A model generated the notes under the pieces. It saw nothing but the letters and a program-made list of their open reading frames with translations. It was not told where the DNA came from and did no database searches. A stretch of DNA of 5,734 nucleotides from an uncultured Bacteroidales bacterium. GTDB taxonomy: Bacteria > Bacteroidota > Bacteroidia > Bacteroidales > Paludibacteraceae. The translations under genes and the position numbers were made by a program. Every line of letters starts with the position of its first letter. Within the stretch, counting starts at the first letter, position 1. The stretch is taken from the NCBI GenBank assembly GCA_937886455.1, contig CALGCU010000252.1, positions 1 to 5,734 on the forward strand, read 5' to 3'. Shown here one piece after another: positions 1 through 5,679 of this stretch.

Positions 1-1
1 G

Positions 2-757
2 CTTGCTGCACAGGGACTGTTTGACCCCGTACACAAAAAAACGCTGCCGAAATATCCTGGTACCATTGGCATCATTACCAGTTCAGCCGGTGCTGCGGTG
101 CATGATATGCTGCGGATTCTGCGCAAACGGTATCCGCTGAGCAATGTTCGGCTATTGCCGGTTCGGGTTCAGGGTGTGGAAGCACCGGGAGAAATTGCAG
201 CGGCCATCCGGTATGCAAATTTATACAAGCTATGCGATTTGCTGATTGTTGGCCGGGGCGGCGGTTCCATAGAGGATCTTTGGGCGTTTAATGATGAGCG
301 TGTCGCATACGCAATTTATGAATCCAGGATTCCCGTAATTTCTGCCGTGGGTCACGAAACCGATTTCACAATCTGCGATTTCGTAGCGGACCTTCGCGCT
401 CCGACTCCTTCTGCGGCGGCGGAGCTTGCCGTGCCCGATAGGCGCGAGCTTATGATGCGCCTTGATTCATACGGCGAACGCGCTTATACGGCAATCTCAA
501 ATCACATTATTCGTCTTAAAGAACGCGTTGGTTATCTTACCGAAAAAACGGGTTCAGATGCAACGCTAGCATTTATCGATGCGAAGAGAGAGGCGGTGGC
601 GGTACAGAGAGCAAAAGCCGATCTGCTTATTCGTTCAACACTTGATCGACTCAGAGACAGACTTTCAATCGAAGCGTCAACGGCAGATGCGCTCAGCCCG
701 CTTTCTATACTTTCCAGGGGATATTCTGTGGCAGAAAATAAAAATGGCATTATCAGA
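2..757 (+). other. xseA: xseA segment: exodeoxyribonuclease VII large subunit, catalytic core (partial, Firmicutes-like)
   Basis: XseA is the catalytic subunit of exonuclease VII, which with XseB degrades single-stranded DNA from both ends into oligonucleotides in the cytoplasm. The segment begins just after the usual N-terminal OB-fold domain. Family landmarks are in order: AAVHDML with the conserved Asp at 104-106, VGRGGGSIEDLWAFN with the conserved Arg at 254-256, then AVGHETDFTICDFVADLRAP with His at 353-355 and Asp at 362-364. These four positions match those implicated in catalysis in E. coli XseA. A charged helical stretch follows (about 430-690), as in the coiled-coil domain, then the family motif LSPLSILSRGYSVAE ending near 736. 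The normal C-terminal tail is missing because the frame passes into mutS. Codon use changes near 255-300, so even this piece may combine two xseA sources. The closest feel is Clostridia; that placement is from memory of the family, not a search. Confidence 0.88.
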
Positions 758-2089
758 GACGGAGTAGATGCCGAACTGGATGAACTACGCATGCTATCTA
801 CATCCAGCAAAGACTACCTCTTAAAACTCCAACAACGCGAAATAGAAAGCACCGGCATCACTAGTCTGAGAATCGGATTTAACAATGTATTTGGCTACTA
901 CATGGAGGTGAGAAACACCCACAAGGACAAAGTACCGGAAGAATGGATTAGAAAACAAACCTTGGTCAATGCTGAACGCTACATCACCCAAGAACTCAAA
1001 GAATATGAGGAAAAAATCTTGGGAGCAGAAGACCGAATCAGTTCTATTGAACTACGCCTGTACACCGACCTCATGCAAGCACTCAATGACTACGTTCCTG
1101 CCATCCAAACCAATGCCAACTTATTGGCGCAATTAGACTGTCTGTTGTCATTTGCTATGGTGTCACAAGCCAATCATTACACATGCCCAACGGTGGATGA
1201 ATCACTCATCTTAGACATCAAAAACGGACGTCACCCCGTCATTGAAAAACAACTTCCCACCGGTGAAGACTACATCGCCAATGACGTCTATCTGGATAGT
1301 GATACACAACAAATCATCATCATCACCGGACCTAACATGGCGGGTAAATCTGCCCTACTCCGCCAAACTGCTCTCATCGTATTGATGGCTCAAATGGGAT
1401 GTTTCGTTCCGGCAGAACAAGCACACATCGGACTCATCGACAAAGTGTTCACACGTGTCGGAGCCAGCGACAACATCTCTGTCGGAGAATCCACATTTAT
1501 GGTGGAAATGAACGAAGCCGCCAGCATACTCAACAATCTATCTGAGAGAAGCCTGGTCTTATTCGATGAATTAGGAAGAGGCACCAGCACCTATGACGGA
1601 ATCTCTATTGCATGGTCTATTGTGGAATATATTCATGAACACAAAGGACATGCAAAAACATTGTTTGCCACCCACTACCACGAACTGAACGAAATGGAAC
1701 AATCATTCAGTCGTATTCGGAACTACAATGTTTCCGTGAAAGAGATTAACCAGAAAATCATCTTCCTGCGCAAACTAGTTAGAGGTGGTAGTGAACACAG
1801 TTTTGGTATCCATGTAGCCAAAATGGCAGGCATGCCACTCAGCATCACACGACGCGCTGAACAAATACTGACTGAACTGGAAAAAGGCTCTCAAAAAGGT
1901 AAAATGAACAAACCTATAGGTCAGATAGCCGACCAACGAGAAGGAATGCAACTCAGTTTCTTCCAACTGGATGACCCTGTATTGGAACAAATACGCGACG
2001 AAATAAAAAACTTGGACATCAACAATCTCACTCCTATTGAGGCACTTAACAAGTTGAACGACATCAAACGAATCGTCACGGGAAAGTAA
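2..2089 (+). CDS. Chimeric reading frame: XseA fragment joined in frame to MutS C-terminal half (5' partial)
   Basis: One frame is open from the second base of the window to the TAA at 2087-2089, with no start codon in view. The protein clearly continues off the left edge: residues before the first possible start (GTG at 98) already match XseA (LAAQGLFDP, then GIITSSAGAAVHDML), so that GTG is an internal valine codon. The first ~250 residues are exodeoxyribonuclease VII large subunit and the last ~440 are DNA mismatch repair ATPase MutS. I know of no natural family with this architecture. The XseA part lacks its N-terminal OB domain (off the window) and its last few dozen residues. The MutS part lacks the mismatch-binding, connector and early core domains. 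Missing domains on both sides, a change of apparent phylum, and shifts in codon use favour an assembly or amplification chimera over a real fusion gene. The frame is certain; its biological reality is doubtful. Confidence 0.85.
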   Translation, partial: LAAQGLFDPVHKKTLPKYPGTIGIITSSAGAAVHDMLRILRKRYPLSNVRLLPVRVQGVEAPGEIAAAIRYANLYKLCDLLIVGRGGGSIEDLWAFNDERVAYAIYESRIPVISAVGHETDFTICDFVADLRAPTPSAAAELAVPDRRELMMRLDSYGERAYTAISNHIIRLKERVGYLTEKTGSDATLAFIDAKREAVAVQRAKADLLIRSTLDRLRDRLSIEASTADALSPLSILSRGYSVAENKNGIIRDGVDAELDELRMLSTSSKDYLLKLQQREIESTGITSLRIGFNNVFGYYMEVRNTHKDKVPEEWIRKQTLVNAERYITQELKEYEEKILGAEDRISSIELRLYTDLMQALNDYVPAIQTNANLLAQLDCLLSFAMVSQANHYTCPTVDESLILDIKNGRHPVIEKQLPTGEDYIANDVYLDSDTQQIIIITGPNMAGKSALLRQTALIVLMAQMGCFVPAEQAHIGLIDKVFTRVGASDNISVGESTFMVEMNEAASILNNLSERSLVLFDELGRGTSTYDGISIAWSIVEYIHEHKGHAKTLFATHYHELNEMEQSFSRIRNYNVSVKEINQKIIFLRKLVRGGSEHSFGIHVAKMAGMPLSITRRAEQILTELEKGSQKGKMNKPIGQIADQREGMQLSFFQLDDPVLEQIRDEIKNLDINNLTPIEALNKLNDIKRIVTGK
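740..760 (+). other. XseA/MutS junction zone
   Basis: XseA-specific sequence (SRGYSVAEN) ends at about 739 and MutS-specific sequence (GVDAELDELR) begins at 761. The residues between, KNGIIRD, would be acceptable in both families: XseA proteins often read like 'EDENGKVIRS' here, and MutS proteins often read '(G)GIIRDG' just before 'AELDELR'. Short shared similarity at the join is what an erroneous overlap or template switch would leave. The exact base cannot be fixed without parental sequences. Confidence 0.8.
758..2089 (+). other. mutS: mutS segment: DNA mismatch repair ATPase, C-terminal half (Bacteroidales-like)
   Basis: MutS binds mismatched DNA as a dimer and uses ATP to recruit MutL. 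Only the part from the end of the core domain onward is present, about 440 of some 870 residues. It starts at GVDAELDELR (761), continues through the clamp region (FNNVFGYYMEVRN, then QTLVNAERYITQELKEYEE) into a complete ATPase: Walker A TGPNMAGKS at 1325-1351, the STFMVEM motif at 1490-1510, Walker B LVLFDELGRG at 1553-1582 and the ATH switch at 1667-1675. Near the C terminus QLSFF (1949-1963) matches the beta-clamp-binding motif, and the end LTPIEALNKLNDIKRI is the usual terminal helix region. Ala in Walker A (NMAGKSA where E. coli has NMGGKST) is typical of Bacteroides MutS, as I recall it. Without domains I-II this product could not recognise mismatches. The natural gene very probably has its own 5' half elsewhere in the source genome. 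Confidence 0.95.
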
Positions 2090-2093
2090 AGCT

Positions 2094-2798
2094 TCAACCT
2101 TTATAGAGTATAAATATACAGGGACGTTTGTCCAATTCGGGCAGTGACCGTTTCCAGTCTTTCACACGTTGTGTGCGAATATACTCTGTTGGCAACGTAA
2201 TATCTGCCGCCACACACAGACGCGTATTAGGTGAACAATGAGCACAAATATCCTGCAACATCTTCATATTACGATAAGGTGTTTCAATGAATATCTGCGA
2301 TTGATTCTCTGATTGCGCCCTACCCTCCAAACGTTTTAGAGCCTTAATGCGTTCATCGGGCTTGATGGGCAAATAACCCACAAAGGCAAAACTCTGACCG
2401 TTAAAACCGGAAGCCATCAAAGCCAACAAAATGGATGACGGACCCACCATAGGCACCACACGAAGTCCTTCTTGCTGGGCAATAGCCACCACATCCGCAC
2501 CCGGATCGGCTATAGCCGGACAACCTGCTTCTGAAATCACACCCACATCTTGTCCTTCACGCAACGGACGTAAATAACCATGAATAGCCTCTGGAGCTGT
2601 ATGCTGATTGAGCGTATAAAAGGTCAAGGAATCAATATCTATCTGCTTGTCCACCTTCTTCAAAAAGCGACGAGCTGTACGAACATCCTCCACAATAAAA
2701 TGCTTGATGCCTCGCATCACATCCTGATTATACTCAGGAAGCACATTCCTAATCTCACAATCACCCAATGTATTAGGTATCAAATATAGTGCAGCCAT
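2094..2798 (-). CDS. SAM-dependent methyltransferase, tetrapyrrole-methylase fold, RsmI-like (short form)
   Basis: The 234-residue product resembles RsmI, which 2'-O-methylates C1402 of 16S rRNA, but is shorter than the roughly 280-residue RsmI and lacks its C-terminal extension. Visible family features, numbered from the chosen start, are DVGVISEAGCPAIADPGA at about 84-101 (the RsmI SDAGTPxISDPG motif), VGPSSILLALMASGF at about 118-132, and IFIETPYRN at about 169-177 (the YESPHR region). Bacteroidetes commonly carry this short paralogue as an unassigned SAM-dependent methyltransferase besides a full RsmI, so its substrate is uncertain. I chose ATG at 2798 over the GTG one codon upstream: GGAGG at 2808-2804 lies five bases from the ATG but only two from the GTG. 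The ATG overlaps the nspC stop by one base (TGATG), implying co-translation in the operon. It converges on mutS with a four-base gap and no visible terminator. Confidence 0.88.
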   Translation of the reverse strand: MAALYLIPNTLGDCEIRNVLPEYNQDVMRGIKHFIVEDVRTARRFLKKVDKQIDIDSLTFYTLNQHTAPEAIHGYLRPLREGQDVGVISEAGCPAIADPGADVVAIAQQEGLRVVPMVGPSSILLALMASGFNGQSFAFVGYLPIKPDERIKALKRLEGRAQSENQSQIFIETPYRNMKMLQDICAHCSPNTRLCVAADITLPTEYIRTQRVKDWKRSLPELDKRPCIFILYKG

Positions 2799-3910
2799 CA
2801 CAACCTCCGTTTAAAATCTTCGTAACCAAATTCCTTTATCAGTTCTCTACTTCCATCCAGTTTTTCCAACACTATTGAAGGTAAATTCAGCCCATTAAAG
2901 GTATTATTCTTCACCATGGAATAGATAGCCATATCCTCAAACACCACTTGATCGCCCACCTTTAGAGGATTATCAAATGAATAATCACCGATAATATCAC
3001 CTGCCAAGCAAGTAGGACCACCAAAACGATATGTATAAGACTTCACATTAGGTTCTGCACCACCCACCACACGCGGACGATAAGGCATTTCTATCACATC
3101 GGGCATATGACAAGCCGCTGACGTATCTAAAATACAGTTCACCACACCATTCGCATTAAAATCCAACACTGATGAAACCAACCAACCCGCATCTAACGCG
3201 ATGGCTTCACCGGGTTCAAGATACACTTGAAGACCATACTTGTCCTGCACACGATTGATACACTCCACCAAAGTGGCTATGTCATAATCAGCTCGTGTAA
3301 TATGATGTCCACCGCCCATATTCAGCCACTTCATGCGAGGCAACCACGCTGCAAAATCTCTCTCCACAGCCTCTAATGTCGTCTTCAAGGCATCTGAATT
3401 TTGTTCGCACAGAGTATGAAAATGCAATCCATCCACTCCCTCCAAATCAAGCGGAAGTGCCTCGCGCACAGTGCCCATACGTGAGCCCGGAGAACACGGG
3501 TCATATATAGCATGATCCTGTGTTGAACAAAGTGGATTGATGCGTATGCCGCAAGAACGGCCGTTCAAATAAGGACGAAAACGCTCAAACTGAGCTGGTG
3601 TATTAAAGATTATATGATCACAACAACTCACTATTTGAGCAAAATCATCCGGAATATAAGCCGGTGAAAAAATATGCACTTCTTTATCCATCTCTTCACG
3701 ACCCAAACGGGCTTCATGAAGCGAACTGGAAGTCACACCATCTAAATACTCTGCCACAATAGGAAACACAGCATACATGGCAAAAGCTTTTGTTGCCAAC
3801 AATATCTTACATCCCGTCTGTTCCTTCACCGAGCGAAGCACTGACAAATTCTCACGCAACTTACGCTCTGAAATCAAATAATAAGGTGTCTTTATCATAT
3901 ACTCTATCAT
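2798..3910 (-). CDS. nspC: Carboxynorspermidine/carboxyspermidine decarboxylase
   Basis: This PLP-dependent enzyme removes the carboxyl group of carboxyspermidine or carboxynorspermidine, the last step of the S-adenosylmethionine-independent route to spermidine. The 370-residue product has the fold-III alanine-racemase/ornithine-decarboxylase layout: TPYYLISERKLREN at the N terminus, the PLP lysine at about residue 41 in LLATKAFA, HFHTLCEQ near 163-170, the glycine loop LNMGGGHH at 196-203, EPGEA at 232-236, DTSAACHMPD at 262-271, and the catalytic GPTCLAGD at 298-305 with the family's Cys and Asp. Length and motifs are full and typical. In Bacteroidales the product is likely spermidine rather than norspermidine; that is family knowledge. 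The start at 3910 is supported by AGGAGG ten bases upstream; a second Met at residue 5 is too far from it. That binding site sits in a hairpin arm. The gene lies between the dehydrogenase and methyltransferase genes in one direction. Confidence 0.96.
   Translation of the reverse strand: MIEYMIKTPYYLISERKLRENLSVLRSVKEQTGCKILLATKAFAMYAVFPIVAEYLDGVTSSSLHEARLGREEMDKEVHIFSPAYIPDDFAQIVSCCDHIIFNTPAQFERFRPYLNGRSCGIRINPLCSTQDHAIYDPCSPGSRMGTVREALPLDLEGVDGLHFHTLCEQNSDALKTTLEAVERDFAAWLPRMKWLNMGGGHHITRADYDIATLVECINRVQDKYGLQVYLEPGEAIALDAGWLVSSVLDFNANGVVNCILDTSAACHMPDVIEMPYRPRVVGGAEPNVKSYTYRFGGPTCLAGDIIGDYSFDNPLKVGDQVVFEDMAIYSMVKNNTFNGLNLPSIVLEKLDGSRELIKEFGYEDFKRRL
2804..2808 (-). promoter_or_regulatory. 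Ribosome binding site GGAGG that sets the methyltransferase start
   Basis: GGAGG lies inside the last codons of nspC (CGG AGG TTG TGA), five bases before the ATG at 2798. Strong Shine-Dalgarno sites are infrequent in Bacteroidales. With the one-base stop/start overlap, it suggests translational coupling or re-initiation. Confidence 0.7.
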
Positions 3911-3917
3911 CTTAATA

Positions 3918-3949
3918 GAGCCTCCTTACTTCACCAAAGCAGGAGGCTC
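3918..3949 (-). promoter_or_regulatory. Intergenic hairpin occluding the nspC ribosome binding site
   Basis: GAGCCTCCT (3918-3926) and AGGAGGCTC (3941-3949) form a perfect nine-base-pair stem around a 14-base loop. In the minus-strand transcript the 3' arm contains AGGAGG (3926-3921), the apparent Shine-Dalgarno of nspC, ten bases before its ATG. The stem therefore pairs the whole ribosome binding site with the complementary CCTCCT. No U-run follows, so a rho-independent terminator is unlikely. It could reduce or gate nspC translation relative to the upstream dehydrogenase, or act as an RNA processing or stability element. The structure is seen in the sequence; any regulatory role is inference. 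Confidence 0.65.
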
Positions 3950-3981
3950 CACCAGTATTATTATGTTACATCATCCAACAA

Positions 3982-5184
3982 TTAAGGCACTAACACCGGA
4001 TCAAAACTTTCCTTCCATGGCAAACCACACAAGTTCAGTTGTTCCATAAATGGATCCGGATCAAACTCCTCTACATTATACACACCCGGCTTCTTCCACA
4101 AACCTTTCAACACCATCATCGCACCAATCATAGCCGGCACACCGGTAGTGTAAGACACAGCTTGTGAACCCACCTCTTTGTAACACTCTTGGTGGTCACA
4201 GATGTTATACAAGTAGTAAGTCTTTTCCTTACCATCTTTCTTTCCAATAAAAATATCACCAATGTTCGTCTTACCCACCGTACGTGGACCCAACGAAGCA
4301 GGGTCTGGCAACACTGCCTTCAAGAATTGCAAAGGAACAATCTCACGACCTTCATACATAATAGGTTCAATGCTGGTCATACCCACATTTTCCAAACATT
4401 TCAAGTGAGTGAGATAACTTTGTCCAAAAGTCATAAAGAAACGAATACGCTTAATTCCCGGAATGTTGATGGCAAGCGACTCCAACTCCTCATGGTGCAA
4501 CAAGTACATATCCTTCATTCCCACACCTTCAAAATCATACTCACGCTTGATTTCCATAGGCTCTGTTTCCACCCACTCACCATTCTCTATATAACTTCCT
4601 TTGGCAGAGACTTCACGGATGTTAATTTCAGGATTAAAGTTTGTGGCAAAAGGATAACCATGGTCACCACCATTACAATCCAAGATATCGATATAGTTGA
4701 TTTCATCAAAGTGATGTTTCAAGGCATAAGCAGCAAAGATGCTGGTTACACCCGGGTCAAAACCACAACCCAACACCGCAGTCAAACCGGCCTTCTCAAA
4801 GCGTTCTCTATAAGCCCATTGCCATTTATACTCAAATTTGGCTGTATCCAATGGCTCATAATTAGCCGTATCCAGATAGTCACAACCATATTCCAAGCAG
4901 GCATCCATGATGGTCAAATCCTGATAAGGCAAAGCCACATTAATACAAATATCAGGCTGAAAACTCTTCATCAAAGCTACCAACTCAGCAACATTGTCCG
5001 CATCCACTTGGGCTGTATGTATCTTAGTTGCTGTCTGGTCTTGTAATTTTTCTTTAAACGCATCACACTTCGATTTAGTACGACTGGCAATCATAATCTC
5101 GCCAAAGACATCCGGATGTTGACAACATTTATGAACTACCACAGAAGCAACACCTCCGGCTCCGATAATCAACGCTTTTTTCAT
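3982..5184 (-). CDS. Carboxynorspermidine/carboxyspermidine dehydrogenase (synthase), saccharopine dehydrogenase family
   Basis: This enzyme condenses aspartate beta-semialdehyde with a diamine (putrescine, giving carboxyspermidine, or diaminopropane, giving carboxynorspermidine) using NADPH. It supplies the substrate of the nspC product encoded next to it. The 400-residue protein opens with a Rossmann nucleotide-binding motif (ALIIGAGGVA, residues 4-13) and continues through INVALPYQDLTIMDACLEYG (81-100). GCGFDPGVTSIFAAYA (139-154) is characteristic of this saccharopine-dehydrogenase-like group. The C-terminal YTTGVPAMIGAMM (345-357) is also typical. Length is normal and the gene looks intact. 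True saccharopine dehydrogenase (lysine metabolism) is the alternative, but the adjacent nspC makes the polyamine role much more likely. The ATG at 5184 follows an A/T-rich leader without a Shine-Dalgarno, as is usual in Bacteroidetes. It is the first gene of the operon, 71 bases before nspC. Confidence 0.93.
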   Translation of the reverse strand: MKKALIIGAGGVASVVVHKCCQHPDVFGEIMIASRTKSKCDAFKEKLQDQTATKIHTAQVDADNVAELVALMKSFQPDICINVALPYQDLTIMDACLEYGCDYLDTANYEPLDTAKFEYKWQWAYRERFEKAGLTAVLGCGFDPGVTSIFAAYALKHHFDEINYIDILDCNGGDHGYPFATNFNPEINIREVSAKGSYIENGEWVETEPMEIKREYDFEGVGMKDMYLLHHEELESLAINIPGIKRIRFFMTFGQSYLTHLKCLENVGMTSIEPIMYEGREIVPLQFLKAVLPDPASLGPRTVGKTNIGDIFIGKKDGKEKTYYLYNICDHQECYKEVGSQAVSYTTGVPAMIGAMMVLKGLWKKPGVYNVEEFDPDPFMEQLNLCGLPWKESFDPVLVP

Positions 5185-5264
5185 GGGCTAATATTTACTA
5201 AATGAATAATACAAAACTCGTAAAACAAAGTAACACGCACAAACGTATTCTCCACTTTACGGAG

Positions 5265-5296
5265 CAAATGTACAAAGTTTCTTTTAGGAGTGCAAA
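5265..5296 (-). promoter_or_regulatory. Bacteroidetes-type promoter for the polyamine operon
   Basis: On the minus strand TTTG (5296-5293) is followed after 20 bases by TACATTTG (5272-5265). This matches the Bacteroidetes sigma-ABfr consensus TTTG, 19-21 bases, TAnnTTTG at every defined position. Transcription would start a few bases downstream, near 5258-5260, giving a leader of about 75 bases before the ATG at 5184. No other match to both elements was found in the 5185-5300 gap. Confidence 0.75.
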
Positions 5297-5297
5297 T

Positions 5298-5311
5298 TTT
5301 CATCGATGAAA
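5298..5311. promoter_or_regulatory. 14-bp perfect palindrome next to the -33 element, candidate operator
   Basis: TTTCATCGATGAAA is a perfect 14-base palindrome whose edge lies one base from the -33 TTTG of the polyamine operon promoter. Symmetry and placement suit a dimeric transcription factor. A chance palindrome in A/T-rich sequence is possible. No specific regulator is recognised. Confidence 0.35.
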
Positions 5312-5364
5312 CATATAATTTCCTAAAGCCACACTATGCAATGACATTTGCACATACCCGTCTT

Positions 5365-5383
5365 TCCCCTTCATCGGAGGGGG
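5365..5383. repeat. Short GC-rich hairpin
   Basis: CCCCTTC (5366-5372) and GGAGGGG (5376-5382) can pair over a three-base loop (ATC) with one G-T wobble, and T5365 can add a further wobble with G5383. No T-run follows on either strand, so it is not a clear intrinsic terminator. It separates the operon promoter from the repeats to its right. Confidence 0.4.
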
Positions 5384-5408
5384 TCCGTCTAAATAAAAAC
5401 TGAAAATT

Positions 5409-5475
5409 GCGAGTAAGCGAGGGCAGAATCAAGCTTGCTTGAATTATGCCGAGCATGAGCAATTTATTTAAAAGT
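5409..5475. repeat. Tandem intergenic repeat, unit 1 (67 bp)
   Basis: This unit opens with GCGAGTAAGCGA (5409-5420), has a central imperfect hairpin, then GCCGAGCATGAGC (5448-5460), and closes with AATTTATTTAAAAGT to 5475. The hairpin pairs GGCA (5422-5425) with TGCC (5447-5450) and TCAAGC with GCTTGA inside, with one mismatch and one bulged A. The next unit abuts directly and shares the opening, the GCCGAGC block and the end (17 of 19 bases over 5457-5475 against 5553-5571). No reading frame of gene size crosses it. Its style suggests a dispersed Bacteroidales intergenic repeat; this is inference. Confidence 0.7.
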
Positions 5476-5571
5476 GCGAGTAAGCGAAAGGCTACGGGTA
5501 GGCGACCGAAGGTCGGGAATGCGCAATAGAGTTTACTCTAATTGCCGAGCGGGAGCCATTTATCTAAAAGT
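5476..5571. repeat. Tandem intergenic repeat, unit 2 (96 bp, with an extra hairpin)
   Basis: This second copy begins with the identical GCGAGTAAGCGA (5476-5487). It contains an additional small hairpin CGACC-GAA-GGTCG (5503-5515) not in unit 1. Its main hairpin GCAATAGAG/CTCTAATTGC lies around a TTTA loop at 5523-5545, followed by GCCGAGCGGGAGC (5544-5556) and an ending almost identical to unit 1. The main stem keeps the same form as in unit 1, including a bulged A on the 3' side, although its bases differ. Confidence 0.7.
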
Positions 5572-5593
5572 TGTTCTTTTACAAACACTAATC

Positions 5594-5625
5594 GCACTGT
5601 CGCCCTGGGTTAGGGGGCGTAGCGA
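5594..5625. repeat. Second repeat family, copy 1
   Basis: GCACTGTCGCCCTGGG (5594-5609) followed by T, then TAGGGGG and a GTAGCGAG-like tail. The same 16 bases and TAGGGGG recur 86 bases downstream. CGCCC and GGGCG (5601-5605 and 5614-5618) can pair as a short stem. No gene is seen here. Confidence 0.7.
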
Positions 5626-5679
5626 GGTACACATAGAATTTATTTAGATAACTTTTATATTTAAGTTGTAACTAAAAAA

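Noticed and set aside
532..810. Antisense and alternate-frame open frames over xseA (also 579-767), over mutS (1390-1590 and 1775-1990) and over the methyltransferase gene (2580-2789)
   Set aside because: All are inside strongly supported coding sequence in another frame, have low-complexity or unfamiliar translations, and have no independent support.
1325..1351. Walker A TGPNMAGKSA as a defective MutS ATPase
   Set aside because: The invariant Lys and Ser are present, and the Ala variants are as I recall them for Bacteroides MutS, so this is a lineage trait rather than damage.
98..2089. GTG at 98 as the true start of the first gene
   Set aside because: The frame is open to position 2 and the residues before 98 match XseA, so this GTG is an internal valine codon and the gene is truncated by the window edge.
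3918..3949. The intergenic hairpin as a transcription terminator after the dehydrogenase gene
   Set aside because: No U-run follows the stem in the minus-strand transcript, and the 3' arm is the nspC ribosome binding site.
4189..5046. 285-codon open frame on the + strand
   Set aside because: It lies wholly antisense to the well-supported dehydrogenase gene and its translation shows no recognisable domain. It looks like a shadow frame.
5365..5383. GC-rich hairpin as an intrinsic terminator
   Set aside because: No T-run follows on either strand and no gene ends next to it within the window.
5341..5403. 20-codon frame MTFAHTRLSPSSEGVRLNKN
   Set aside because: It is very short, has no ribosome binding site and crosses the GC-rich hairpin. 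There is nothing to support translation.
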